Program-made: the position numbers and the translations under genes
The notes under the pieces: model-generated
What the model was told of the DNA's origin: nothing
The model's database searches: none
The model's input: the letters and a program-made list of their open reading frames with translations, nothing else
Source of the DNA: Paenibacillus planticolens
Lineage (GTDB): Bacteria; Bacillota; Bacilli; Paenibacillales; NBRC-103111
DNA: 64,000 nucleotides
NCBI RefSeq assembly: GCF_013141725.1
Contig: NZ_WHNZ01000085.1
Coordinates: 1 to 64,000 of the forward strand
Reading direction: 5' to 3'
Part shown: piece by piece, positions 50,830 through 59,772 of the stretch
Position numbering within the stretch: position 1 is the first letter of the stretch
Layout: each line of letters starts with the position of its first letter

Positions 50830-52482
50830 TTACCAACTGAAAATTTTGCCATCCCAAGGCAGTCCCTTTTCAAAACGGTGCTTGTCATGGATATGGTACC
50901 CCTTAAGCACATCGAAATGAGCCAGCTCAAAGGTGTACATCTCCCATATTTTACAAGGTTTTTCCTTGGATCCGTCTTGTTTCAAAATCGCATTAACCGC
51001 ACGGCGTGCCGCTTCATTGGCCCCTTCCATCGTAGCCAGATTCGTATTCGTACGTACGTAATCAGCCGCCAGGAACAGATTCGGAATAGCGGTAAATGCT
51101 TCGGGACGATCATCCCAAGTCCCTACGCGGTTAATGAGCAGAGGCTCCATATTCGTGCAGGCTTGGTCAGGGTTCTCGAAGTGTATATCGGTATCCAGGA
51201 ACCAAGAATGTAGAACTTCGTCTTCTAAAATGACCGCTCCGTCCACATTCAGGCTCTTTTTCATTTGCGCCCAAACTTCGGCTTTAATCTCTTCCGCGCT
51301 GCAGTGCGTAGCCGGCTTGCCGAATAAGATTCCCGGCGTATCCCAATCGGAAATATCAACGGAAAGCACCCCCCGTACCTTGCCGTCGCCGTACTCGCTC
51401 AAGTGAACGTCAGGCCAGAATTGTTTCTGCGAAACGGACGTAAGGGACCACGGAGCGTCCAAATAAATGACGTGGCCGTGTGTAATCGTCACATCTTTGT
51501 TCAAATAAAACTGAATCCCGTTCATCCACGCCACGGAATCAACCAGCCTCTGCACACCGGCGAGGCCTGGATCTGCTTCCAGCATTGCGCCCGTAATGAA
51601 TTTCCCCATTACCTCGACCGGGAAGGCTGCTATGTAATAATCCGCTTCAACGTCAAAAGTTTCTCCGTTCTCAGTTACCTTGGCGCTGCGAATGACGCCG
51701 TCGACACAATCAATGCTTTCTACTTTTGCAGCCAAATGATAGTCAACGCCTTTTTCCGTTAGAAAGGATAACCAAGGGTTCACCCATTTGTCATTCGTAG
51801 GACCGTTCAAGAGACGGACGAAGCTCGTCCCCGGCGTCGTAATATCCAGTGTCATTTGGGCCGCTACAGGGCCTACGGTTTGCGTGTTGGCGATTTTGGA
51901 CTGACAAGCTACAAGTGTCTTCGTGAAGCCTGCAAATATTTTTTGAAAAGCAGGCGACTGCTGTTCGGCTTCAATGAACGTCCACCAGTCGATCAGATTA
52001 TATTCCTCGCGAATGCGCTCCTCGCAGGAAGTCATAACTTGCCACAGCTTTCGCCCGTATTGCTCCATATCGTCCATCGTCAAGCCCAAGTTATTATCGA
52101 ACAGATCTCGAATAACAACAAGGAAGTTATCGAGACTGAACTCGATCTTCGCGAGCAAAGGCAGCAAGGGAGCCGTATAGGTAGCAATATCCAGCCGCGT
52201 TACTTCCATTAAATTATCATACACGGTTCCGCTCTCATAAGGAATTTGTTTCAACGTATCAATAACATGTCTGTAAAATCGTGGAAAAAGTCGGAAGCCG
52301 TGTTCGCCTGGAAGATCCCTTCTCCCATCGACGCCGCTGCCAACGAATGGCATCGATCTTGCTTTGCCTCCAGGGATGTTCTTGAACTCATAAACGGATA
52401 CATCGTAACCTCTTGTAATTAATTCATGCGCAGCGCTCATCCCGGCGACGCCGCCACCCAAAATTGCGACTTTTTTCACCAT
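50830..52482 (-). CDS. FAD-dependent phytoene-desaturase-like oxidoreductase
   Basis: The 550-residue protein has the dinucleotide motif VAILGGGVAGMSAA at 5-18, YEFKNIPGGKARS near 31-43, and the C-terminal FAD segment LFLAADYVRTNTNLATMEG, a layout of the phytoene desaturase / hydroxysqualene dehydroxylase group. PGEHGFRLFPRFY near 58-70 is typical of this larger subgroup. The last 45 residues are unusual and His-rich (HFDVLKGYHIHDKHRF). No carotenoid or hopanoid genes are adjacent, so the substrate is unknown. Confidence 0.82.
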   Translation of the reverse strand: MVKKVAILGGGVAGMSAAHELITRGYDVSVYEFKNIPGGKARSMPFVGSGVDGRRDLPGEHGFRLFPRFYRHVIDTLKQIPYESGTVYDNLMEVTRLDIATYTAPLLPLLAKIEFSLDNFLVVIRDLFDNNLGLTMDDMEQYGRKLWQVMTSCEERIREEYNLIDWWTFIEAEQQSPAFQKIFAGFTKTLVACQSKIANTQTVGPVAAQMTLDITTPGTSFVRLLNGPTNDKWVNPWLSFLTEKGVDYHLAAKVESIDCVDGVIRSAKVTENGETFDVEADYYIAAFPVEVMGKFITGAMLEADPGLAGVQRLVDSVAWMNGIQFYLNKDVTITHGHVIYLDAPWSLTSVSQKQFWPDVHLSEYGDGKVRGVLSVDISDWDTPGILFGKPATHCSAEEIKAEVWAQMKKSLNVDGAVILEDEVLHSWFLDTDIHFENPDQACTNMEPLLINRVGTWDDRPEAFTAIPNLFLAADYVRTNTNLATMEGANEAARRAVNAILKQDGSKEKPCKIWEMYTFELAHFDVLKGYHIHDKHRFEKGLPWDGKIFSW

Positions 52483-52906
52483 TTTTCCTCCTCAAATTGG
52501 ATCATATTGTAAAATTATCTGTAAACTATCATAACATTTAGGCCATTTGAATCATAGACTTTTAGTTCAATAGAAACAGAAAAAGCAGAAACCAGGTGCG
52601 GATTTCATGCTTAATTAGGTCTTGCAACGATTTCTATGATTATTTGGTAAAGTCTTATTCCAAATTCGGAGAAAAAAGTGTACAGTAAAGTCAACGAAAT
52701 AAAATGCTTTCCACCTCAAGCTGTTAAACTCGGCATTACTCCTTTCTCCACCTCATCCAACCCGAACAATTGTAATATCATTCTAACAAAAAATTCGGAT
52801 TTCCATGTTATTTTTGCTAACAATCTACCAAAATTCCTATATCTCTTCGAATCGTATATAATATAGGCACTGCTTCATGATGCCATCAAGAGAGGATGGA
52901 AATTCC
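52483..52906. other. Intergenic region with -10 box for the pseudokinase gene
   Basis: This AT-rich gap separates divergent genes. A TATAAT (52857-52862) lies 45 bases before the chosen start at 52907, without a clear -35 box. A 62-codon frame at 52678-52866 has a weak GGAG before a GTG but no protein-like composition, so I do not call it. Nothing else is seen. Confidence 0.45.
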
Positions 52907-54124
52907 ATGCATAACAAGATGGGTACACGTTACATACCTGGGACCCAAATCATCAGCTTACCTCAGGGTGCTCTTCATGATGGAGAAGATTTATTTCTGA
53001 CTCGTAAAGTTCTTCTTTATAACATAAAGCTTGGACCAGGACAGATTGGCGCAGATTATATGCGAACTCTCCATCACAAAGCCGCATTTATTCATGACGG
53101 TTTTCAGCATATCCTTGATACTTCCGTAGAGGAAGATTCGGTAACCATTATTTTGCAAGCAAAACCAGGCTCTTTATTTTCCCGGCAAGTTCATAAGAAA
53201 GCGTGGTCGTTCCATCAGATTACCGCTATGATCGCTGATTTGGGTGTCTCCCTGCTTGACGCCTTGGAGGAGCGGATAACAGGATTTTCCGTTGCCGCCG
53301 ACAATCTATGGCTAGACGATCATAATAAGCTTACTGTCATTAATTATTGGGACAAAGGAGATCCGCAGGCGCAAGGAGCCGTTGGCCTATGCCGGTTGAT
53401 GCTTCAACTCTTTAGCGGCACGCAGCCGGTTACGAGCGCATTTGAAGTAATGCACACGCAGCTGGAGCGTACGCCAATCACAACCGCCTCGCCTGAGCAG
53501 AAAGATGCTTTGGTGAAGCTGGTGAAGCTCATCTGTCAAGGTCAAGCTTCCCTGTCCTCCTTCGTGTTTGGATTGCGCAGCTTGCAGCCTTCCGTTCAGA
53601 ACGAAGAAGCGGCACCTCCTGTACTTCTGCGGCCATCCAGGTCCCAAAGGGTCCAAGTAGCCGTCGAAGCAGAGGACGCCACGGATTCGGAAGATGAAAC
53701 AGAGCAAAGCTCCACCAAGAGCCGCTTGCGCAAGGCTGGAATCGGTGCGGCTGCCGTTATCGTTGCAGCTACTGCCGGCTGGGTGCTTTGGCCATCCTCG
53801 GAGAAGGAACGTCCGGCTGCCGTGACACCGGTACAAACCTCCACTCCGGCTGCGCCGACGACCAGCCCCTCAGCAACACCTGTTCCAACCAAGGCTGGAG
53901 GGACTGCGAACAAGCAATTAGAGGAAATCGTAGTGCCCAATTTGGTCGGGCAATCGCTGGCGGATGCCGAGCAACAAGCTTTAGCTATGGGGCTCCACTA
54001 TAACTATGTGATCGAAGCGAGTAATCTTCCCAAAGGAACGGTCATTCGACAGGACCCGCAGCCAGGAGCAAAAGGCATGCAGGGTGACAATGTTACGTTC
54101 TGGGTGAGTAAAGAGGGTCAGTAG
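52907..54124 (+). CDS. Pseudokinase with one TM helix and a PASTA domain
   Basis: The 405-residue protein starts with about 230 residues that follow a protein-kinase fold but lack catalysis: where HRDxxxxN should be it reads ITGFSVAADNLW, and where DFG should be, NYW. An acidic linker, a single transmembrane helix near 280-297, a Pro/Thr/Ser-rich external linker and one PASTA repeat (VVPNLVGQSLADAEQQALAMG) follow. PASTA domains bind muropeptides in PrkC/PknB kinases. AGGATGG precedes the ATG. It probably senses cell wall and acts by binding. The end may have been shortened by a frameshift. Confidence 0.85.
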   Translation: MHNKMGTRYIPGTQIISLPQGALHDGEDLFLTRKVLLYNIKLGPGQIGADYMRTLHHKAAFIHDGFQHILDTSVEEDSVTIILQAKPGSLFSRQVHKKAWSFHQITAMIADLGVSLLDALEERITGFSVAADNLWLDDHNKLTVINYWDKGDPQAQGAVGLCRLMLQLFSGTQPVTSAFEVMHTQLERTPITTASPEQKDALVKLVKLICQGQASLSSFVFGLRSLQPSVQNEEAAPPVLLRPSRSQRVQVAVEAEDATDSEDETEQSSTKSRLRKAGIGAAAVIVAATAGWVLWPSSEKERPAAVTPVQTSTPAAPTTSPSATPVPTKAGGTANKQLEEIVVPNLVGQSLADAEQQALAMGLHYNYVIEASNLPKGTVIRQDPQPGAKGMQGDNVTFWVSKEGQ

Positions 54125-54208
54125 GGCGTGGTAATTCCGTAGGTAATCCGGGTCCTATGGGCAACATGCAAACCGCGCGCAACGCCGCTGCTGTTGTTGC
54201 ATAAGAAA

Positions 54209-54232
54209 ACCGTCAGGGAAATTCCTGACGGT
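54209..54232 (+). terminator. Terminator after the pseudokinase gene
   Basis: ACCGTCAGG and CCTGACGGT are perfect arms separated by six bases, followed by CCTTTT. Confidence 0.8.
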
Positions 54233-54302
54233 CCTTTTGCATGTAAGCTTGCAATAAAAAGCAAACCTTACCTCTCCCCGTGATAATGCCCCGCTGGAAT
54301 AG

Positions 54303-54487
54303 AAGGGGAACTACAGGGCGCTATTTTGCTAGAAACAGCCCTTTGGGCAAAGGGAAGGGAACTAGGGGCCGCTATTTCACCATTCCTAACTGATCGTTAG
54401 GTACTTGAGGTGAATTAAGACCCTGTAGTTCCCCTGAGGCGCCCGAAATCCAGCTTTTCGCCGAAATAAGGGAACAGTGTTCCCTCC
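54303..54487 (+). repeat. Intergenic repeat family 2, copy D
   Basis: This aligns almost end to end with the reverse complement of 38977-39162, sharing the GGGGAACTACAGGG start, the GGGAACTAGGGGCCGCTATTTC core and the AAATAAGGGAA end. It fills most of the 54125-54506 gap beside the chemoreceptor gene's stop. Confidence 0.8.
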
Positions 54488-54506
54488 ATCAGGCGGTTCT
54501 CACGAG

Positions 54507-56273
54507 CTACACTTTAATCTGTTCGATGGACTTTCTCATTTCATCCGTGAGCCCGCTCAGCGCATCTGCCGAATCGGCAATCTCTTGAGCGATTTTGAGC
54601 TGCTCATACGTCAATTGATGGATGTTCGACGTTCCGTCCGATGACGATTTGGCAATGTGCGCGATATCGACCACCGAGGCGGCTACTTCTTCGGAGCCTG
54701 CTGACATTTGCTCCGTAACTGAGGATATATCTTGAATCTGTTCAGATACGAAACGGAACTGTTCCACGATATGTCGGAAAAACTCCTCTGCCTTTTTGGA
54801 TAAATCGGCGCCTGTCTGAATCTCGCTCATGCCCGCTTCCATCGCTTCTCCCATCCGCTCAATCTCGCGATGAATATTTTGCAGCAAAGCGGCGATAAGC
54901 TTCGCCGAATCCGCAGCATGATCAGCCAGCTTGCGTACTTCCCCGGCTACGACGGCGAAGCCCGCTCCGTGTTCGCCTGCTCTTGCCGCCTCAATCGATG
55001 CGTTCAAAGCCAGCAATTTCGTTTGCTCCGAGATATCGGAGATGGCGGATAAAGCTACGCCAATTTCCTGCGAATGACCACGCAGCAGCGCTGCCCGGCG
55101 AAGAGCTTCTTCCGTCGCCGTGGTAATCGTAACGAATTGGCCATTCATATTCCGGACGATCGTTTGTCCGGATTGTGCGCTCTGCAGCGCATTGTCCGAC
55201 GCATCGGAAACGGTTAAAGAAGCTTCGGATATGCGCTGAATGGCCGTTGCCATTTCCTCCATAGAGCGCGCGCTTTCGCTGGTGCTGAACTGTACGGTGT
55301 TCGCGCCGTCGGCGACCACCTGCAGCGAGGCATTCACGTTCGTGTTCATCTCGAGCAAACGATGCGCCTGCACATTGAAGTGCTGGGTCGTCACAACGAA
55401 TTGATGGGATGTGTGCGAAACGTTTGACACGATCGTACGAAGCATATCATTAATCTCGTTTGACATCTTCATCATCGCATTGTACACCGTGCCGATTTCG
55501 TCAATAGACCGAACCGGGTTCGCGGCTAATTGCTGTCTTGCACTTATGAAATCGCCTTTGGCAATGCTTTCCGCACCTGCCCCAACCCACTGAAGCGGGC
55601 GAAGTGCACGGGACACAAACAGCATAACAAGTCCAAGCGCAGCAATAGTAAGAACAAGCATGAGCCCATAGACTGGCAGATTGCTTTTAATAACGCGTGA
55701 GGAAATTTGCTCCGTCACCCCTGCCGCCGTATCGATACCAAAGGCAGCGATGACTTTGCCCTCTGCATTTTTCACGGGCGTATAGGTCGATATGTATTTC
55801 CCATATTTGGGATTATCAATCATCTCGGAACTGGCCGAATCTCCCTTCAACAGGATATCAATTTCAGCGTCCGTAATATCCGTTTCCTCATTGATGGGGG
55901 AAGCGACGTCCGATCCTTTTGGCTGCCCGTCGATCATGAGGAATGGTTTGCGCTGCTCGTCAAAACGCACGATATATACATATAGCGCTCCAATTTGCGT
56001 GCGGTATTGATCCAGCTCCTGTCTGATATTCCAGTAGAGATCGTTTTCTTTCGGATCTTTTAAAAACTGCTCCAATTTACCGGCATCCATCCCTCTGGCA
56101 TAGCTTTCCGAAAGCCGCATGCCATAACTGGATATCGCTTCCACTCCTGCGTGCTTGGCATTTCGGAATTCCATCGTGATATAACCGGCTGACAATGCCA
56201 ATATGACGATCATAACAGCGGTTACAAGTCGAACCACCAAGTGTCTTCTAAACCATGCAACACTATGCAACAT
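54507..56273 (-). CDS. Methyl-accepting chemotaxis protein
   Basis: The 588-residue receptor has a transmembrane helix near residues 15-35, an extracellular Cache-like sensor of about 170 residues, a second helix near 200-225, HAMP, and a long cytoplasmic coiled coil with the conserved tip (TKLLALNASIEAARAGEHGA) and FAVVAGEVRKLAD after it. It signals through CheW/CheA to flagella. I chose the ATG after AAGGGGAATTT; the upstream in-frame extension lacks a ribosome site. The ligand is unknown. Confidence 0.93.
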   Translation of the reverse strand: MLHSVAWFRRHLVVRLVTAVMIVILALSAGYITMEFRNAKHAGVEAISSYGMRLSESYARGMDAGKLEQFLKDPKENDLYWNIRQELDQYRTQIGALYVYIVRFDEQRKPFLMIDGQPKGSDVASPINEETDITDAEIDILLKGDSASSEMIDNPKYGKYISTYTPVKNAEGKVIAAFGIDTAAGVTEQISSRVIKSNLPVYGLMLVLTIAALGLVMLFVSRALRPLQWVGAGAESIAKGDFISARQQLAANPVRSIDEIGTVYNAMMKMSNEINDMLRTIVSNVSHTSHQFVVTTQHFNVQAHRLLEMNTNVNASLQVVADGANTVQFSTSESARSMEEMATAIQRISEASLTVSDASDNALQSAQSGQTIVRNMNGQFVTITTATEEALRRAALLRGHSQEIGVALSAISDISEQTKLLALNASIEAARAGEHGAGFAVVAGEVRKLADHAADSAKLIAALLQNIHREIERMGEAMEAGMSEIQTGADLSKKAEEFFRHIVEQFRFVSEQIQDISSVTEQMSAGSEEVAASVVDIAHIAKSSSDGTSNIHQLTYEQLKIAQEIADSADALSGLTDEMRKSIEQIKV

Positions 56274-56375
56274 AAGAAATTCCCCTTTACTTTTTCTTTC
56301 TTCGATTATTTTCGACAAAATAACACCAATACCTTCTTCTTCCATCAACTTATTTAGTTCAAAAGTCACACCATA

Positions 56376-56416
56376 AAAAAATGGCTAGACAGAAATACTC
56401 CTGCCTAACCATTTTT
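56376..56416 (-). terminator. Terminator of the 56428-56962 gene pair
   Basis: AAAAATGGCTAGACAG pairs with CTGCCTAACCATTTTT with two wobbles and T7 follows on the minus strand. It separates this pair from the chemoreceptor gene. Confidence 0.85.
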
Positions 56417-56427
56417 ACACGTATATA

Positions 56428-56802
56428 TTAAGATTTTAAATCCCTGTATTCATTGTTATTAGACAGCCGTTCAAGAAAGGTAACGACGATCATCTTGTAG
56501 TGCGAATGATCCGGTTGCAGCTCGTTTTCTTCCATCAACTCAAATTCAGCAACCATCTGTACGTCATCATCAATGATAAATACCGTCGGTTCGTTGCCGT
56601 CACTGGGTTTGATCCGTTCGTCCTGCAGCTTTTTTCTCACAAATAAATTAACTTCTTCAAGCTCCGCTATTTTATGCGTGACACGCTCGCCCCAGCGGGA
56701 TTGGGCATGACCGGTAACAACGAGGCCGGCTATTTGTTTACCAGCCAACTTTGCGGCAAAAGGCTCGTAAGTACTCCACCGATTCAGCTTTTTACCGTTC
56801 AT
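56428..56802 (-). CDS. Hypothetical protein (124 aa), second gene of an overlapping pair
   Basis: The product is a soluble protein with AGLVVTGHAQSRWGERVTHK near residues 25-44 and TVFIIDDDVQMVAEF in the middle, predicted alpha/beta. I recognise no family. Its ATG lies within the last codons of the 56-residue upstream gene, overlapping it by 11 bases, so translation is coupled. A terminator follows 12 bases after the stop. Confidence 0.65.
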   Translation of the reverse strand: MNGKKLNRWSTYEPFAAKLAGKQIAGLVVTGHAQSRWGERVTHKIAELEEVNLFVRKKLQDERIKPSDGNEPTVFIIDDDVQMVAEFELMEENELQPDHSHYKMIVVTFLERLSNNNEYRDLKS

Positions 56803-56962
56803 TTCCTGTATTCCAGCGATGATTCGCTTCGATGATGTCCATCATCTTCTTCATTGAAATTTGAATTTGTTCCTTTGAGGGCAAGGAAAGCGTGCTGTAG
56901 GTTTGTTTAACAACTTCCGTTAACACCGTATCAAACATACATTCAAACTGTTCGTTATTCAT
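56792..56962 (-). CDS. Small hypothetical protein (56 aa), first gene of the pair
   Basis: An ATG with AAGGAGGG eight to nine bases upstream opens a 56-codon frame beginning MNNEQFECMF, with a helical, Met-rich middle (ISMKKMMDIIEANHRW). Its stop lies inside the start of the downstream gene. The strong ribosome site and overlap support a real gene. Function is unknown. Confidence 0.6.
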   Translation of the reverse strand: MNNEQFECMFDTVLTEVVKQTYSTLSLPSKEQIQISMKKMMDIIEANHRWNTGNER

Positions 56963-57105
56963 TATGATTTCCCTCCTTATTTACATGATATTGGAAAATT
57001 ACCTACTTACATCATATCTCGAAGCGTCCGGAATATCAGCGCAATAATTATTTTCGTAAAAACACCTCCGATTCTCGAAAAAACGCACATTTTTTTGCGC
57101 AATAA

Positions 57106-57150
57106 AAAAAGATTGCAGCTAGATTTTAAAAATCTAATTGCAATCTTTTT
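57106..57150 (-). terminator. Terminator of the ComX-like gene
   Basis: AAAAAGATTGCA and TGCAATCTTTTT are perfect arms, with an inner TAGATTT/AAATCTA stem. It lies 37 bases after the peptide gene's stop. Confidence 0.85.
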
Positions 57151-57186
57151 GAGAGATTTGGTAAAATTAAGGAACGGTGTAATAAA

Positions 57187-57372
57187 CTAAAACCAAAAAT
57201 CTTCTTTTGGTTCGTTTTTCCTAGATTTGGTAAACGTTTTCAAAATTGCCTGTTTTTCTAAATCCGAAACATTTGTGATGCTTTTCAAGGCAGTCAATCT
57301 TTCACTTAAATCTAGCTTTGTGAGAGAAGCAATCGTTGTTGATAAATTTGGTGACCAAGTAGCACTGATCAT
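57187..57372 (-). CDS. ComX-like pheromone precursor candidate (61 aa)
   Basis: AGGGGG lies seven bases before an ATG that opens a 61-residue peptide starting MISATWSPNL. Its middle part, LTALKSITNVSDLEKQAILK, resembles in pattern the same region of B. subtilis ComX. It ends KEDFWF, placing Trp 60 next to last; ComX is prenylated on a Trp close to the C-terminus. It diverges from a ComP homologue, with only 75 bases between starts. No comQ is in the window. The call rests on size, C-terminal Trp and location, so it is tentative. Confidence 0.6.
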   Translation of the reverse strand: MISATWSPNLSTTIASLTKLDLSERLTALKSITNVSDLEKQAILKTFTKSRKNEPKEDFWF

Positions 57373-57387
57373 ACCCATACCCCCTAA

Positions 57388-57420
57388 TTGAATTAAGATT
57401 AAGTAGCCACTGTTATTATA
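57388..57420. promoter_or_regulatory. Divergent promoter region of comX-like and comP genes
   Basis: On the minus strand a perfect TATAAT (57420-57415) lies 42 bases before the peptide ATG with a weak -35. On the plus strand TTGAAT (57388-57393) precedes TGTTAT (57411-57416) by 17 bases. A short palindrome, CACTG-N9-CAGTG, spans this region. Confidence 0.4.
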
Positions 57421-57447
57421 GCAGTGATTGAGAGGAAGATATAGTGG

Positions 57448-59772
57448 TTGAATCATAAATTATATAAAATCCTATTATCCTTTTGTTTAATAGGCATGCA
57501 AATCTGGTTTTTGTTCGTAACGTTTCAACATACGTTTTTTGGCATTCAGCTGCAAAGAAATGAACAAATGGAATGGAGCATCAAATTATTTCAAATTGAA
57601 GAGATACGTTCGGAGCTCGATCTGCAGGTTGGAGACAAAATTGTTTCCATTAATGGGAAAGATCCCAATGAAAATAAAATTGTACGAAAATGGGCCACGA
57701 TCGAACAAGCCGATTCCGTTACCGTCTCCAGGGATGGCAAGGAACTAACCGTTAGTTTAAACGAGATCGTTCAACCGGCCTTTGATTATATTTCTTTGTT
57801 CGGAGAAATTCTATCTCTTTGCATTTCATTCATGATCCTGTGGAAAATTCCGCATTCCAAATCGGCTCGGCTTTTAGCGCTCGTGTTTCTCATGATAGGC
57901 ATCATTTTCATGTGCATTCCGCCTTCGGCTCGCGGCGATAGCCTCGCAAAGGTCATGATCAGTGATCTTATGATGATACTGGCGTTTGTCTTTGCACATT
58001 TTCTTACACAGTTTTTCAAAGAGAAAAGTGGAATTTCACTCCCGGTTACATACTTTAGGTACGTGTATGGCGTAATGCTTATTACTTTTATCGGGAGATG
58101 CATTTATTTCACTCCGCTGGATACCTACCATTTTTATATCGTAGACTATCGCTGCGTTCTCCTGTTTTTCTTGTGCGGTTTCGTTCTGAATGTCGGAATT
58201 CTTTGCTATGTATTTTTTAAATATCGACGTGAGAATTCGTCCATTCAAGCCATTATCAAGCTGGTCTGGTTCGCCCTGTTCATATCGACAACACCGCTCG
58301 CTTTGCTGTCATTTTTCCCGATACTGTTCAGGGGGGAGCCGCTCGTTACACCGCTGTACACGGGTTACTTTGTCGTACTATTTCCTTTATCGTTCACGTA
58401 TATGATCGTGTCAAAGCAGCTGTTCGACATTCATATTCTGCTTCGCCGCATTATCTATACCACACTCATCTCGATGGTACCAAGCACGCTCATCGTGCTC
58501 ATGATCGCCTTTATTTTCAGCAAGGAAGCCAGTATTGAGACCTTGTCGGTGAGCTTCTTATTCATTTTAACAACAATCTCTTTCTTGCTGTACGTGCTTG
58601 AGTACTTTGTTACAAAGCTGGATTCCATCATGTTTCCTAAAAAGTTTTACTTGCAGCTAGCGCTAAAAAAGATAGCGAGAAATTTGCGCACCATCACAAG
58701 TTTTCGCGAACTAAAAGATATTATTCTGGTCGATATTGTGAATACGCTGAATGTATACGGCGGAGCTATCGTGTTTCAATATCCCCATTCGATGGAAACC
58801 ATTGGCGAGGGCGATTTGAATCTAGAAGAGATCGAACAATATCTTCGTGAAAATCGGTTGGATGACTCGAAGTACTCCATTTTTGTCATTAATCAGAACG
58901 AGGAGTATGCTTGTTATCTCGTCACAGCAAGGAAGAAAACGAACACGATGCTAAGCTTAGAGGAACGCCAATGGCTGAGTCTGATCATTTCTTATTTGGC
59001 CGTCAGCTTGGAAAATATTTACTTGATTCGCAAGCTAACGGTGAAACTGCATGAGTTAGCCTCTCAGATCCCGAATGGGGAAGCCGCCCAAGACGTCGTT
59101 TGGCTCCGTAAATCGCTATTCGAATTGCAGGAACAAGAACGGTACCGAATTGCTACGGATCTTCATGATACGACCATGCAGGACATTTTATTGGTTCGCA
59201 GAAGGCTGCTTTCGTTTATCGAGAATAACGAGGATCAGCAGCAGGTCGTCCAAGCGATCAAGCATCTCGATTTAGTCAATGAAAGCTTGCGCCAAAGCTG
59301 CTTTGAATTAAATCCGCATCTGCTTCAAAACATTGGACTCATTCAAACCATTCAAGCAACGCTGGATCTCGATATTGGGTTAAATGAATATGAAACCCAT
59401 TTCTACGTCGAGGGGTCCTTGATCATAGAAAGCCTGGATATGGACATCAAGAAACACATTTTCCGTATCTTCCAAGAGCTTATGCATAATGCCAAGAAGC
59501 ATTCCAAAGCGTCTAAAGTCATGATTAAACTGACTGTCATCGATAACTACATGTGTTTATTTTACAAGGATAATGGCGTAGGCTTAGATCCTCAAGCGCT
59601 TGCCAAAGATAAAAGACTTCGCACAATCGCGAATTCCGGCTTCGGTTTAGAACAGATGAAAAGCCGTGTCTTACATTTGAATGGACATCTGGAACTGCTT
59701 TCAGATAAAGGAAGCGGCGTTGAACTCACCATTCGGATTCCCATACCTACTCAGGAAGGAAGTACTTCATGA
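57448..59772 (+). CDS. comP: ComP-like membrane sensor histidine kinase
   Basis: The 774-residue kinase closely parallels B. subtilis ComP (769). After a first membrane helix comes a PDZ-like loop (LDLQVGDKIVSINGKDP), then about seven further helices to residue 380, a coiled region, and a NarL-type HisKA_3 domain with DLHDTTMQDIL (His near 572), and HATPase with ELMHNAKKHS and DNGVGL. ComP senses the ComX pheromone and phosphorylates ComA. The start is TTG with AGAGGAAG ahead. It overlaps the response regulator gene by four bases and diverges from a ComX-like peptide gene. Confidence 0.9.
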   Translation: MNHKLYKILLSFCLIGMQIWFLFVTFQHTFFGIQLQRNEQMEWSIKLFQIEEIRSELDLQVGDKIVSINGKDPNENKIVRKWATIEQADSVTVSRDGKELTVSLNEIVQPAFDYISLFGEILSLCISFMILWKIPHSKSARLLALVFLMIGIIFMCIPPSARGDSLAKVMISDLMMILAFVFAHFLTQFFKEKSGISLPVTYFRYVYGVMLITFIGRCIYFTPLDTYHFYIVDYRCVLLFFLCGFVLNVGILCYVFFKYRRENSSIQAIIKLVWFALFISTTPLALLSFFPILFRGEPLVTPLYTGYFVVLFPLSFTYMIVSKQLFDIHILLRRIIYTTLISMVPSTLIVLMIAFIFSKEASIETLSVSFLFILTTISFLLYVLEYFVTKLDSIMFPKKFYLQLALKKIARNLRTITSFRELKDIILVDIVNTLNVYGGAIVFQYPHSMETIGEGDLNLEEIEQYLRENRLDDSKYSIFVINQNEEYACYLVTARKKTNTMLSLEERQWLSLIISYLAVSLENIYLIRKLTVKLHELASQIPNGEAAQDVVWLRKSLFELQEQERYRIATDLHDTTMQDILLVRRRLLSFIENNEDQQQVVQAIKHLDLVNESLRQSCFELNPHLLQNIGLIQTIQATLDLDIGLNEYETHFYVEGSLIIESLDMDIKKHIFRIFQELMHNAKKHSKASKVMIKLTVIDNYMCLFYKDNGVGLDPQALAKDKRLRTIANSGFGLEQMKSRVLHLNGHLELLSDKGSGVELTIRIPIPTQEGSTS

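Noticed and set aside
52678..52866. A 62-codon frame with a GTG start and weak GGAG
   Set aside because: AT-rich intergenic sequence, composition not protein-like, overlaps the promoter of the next gene.
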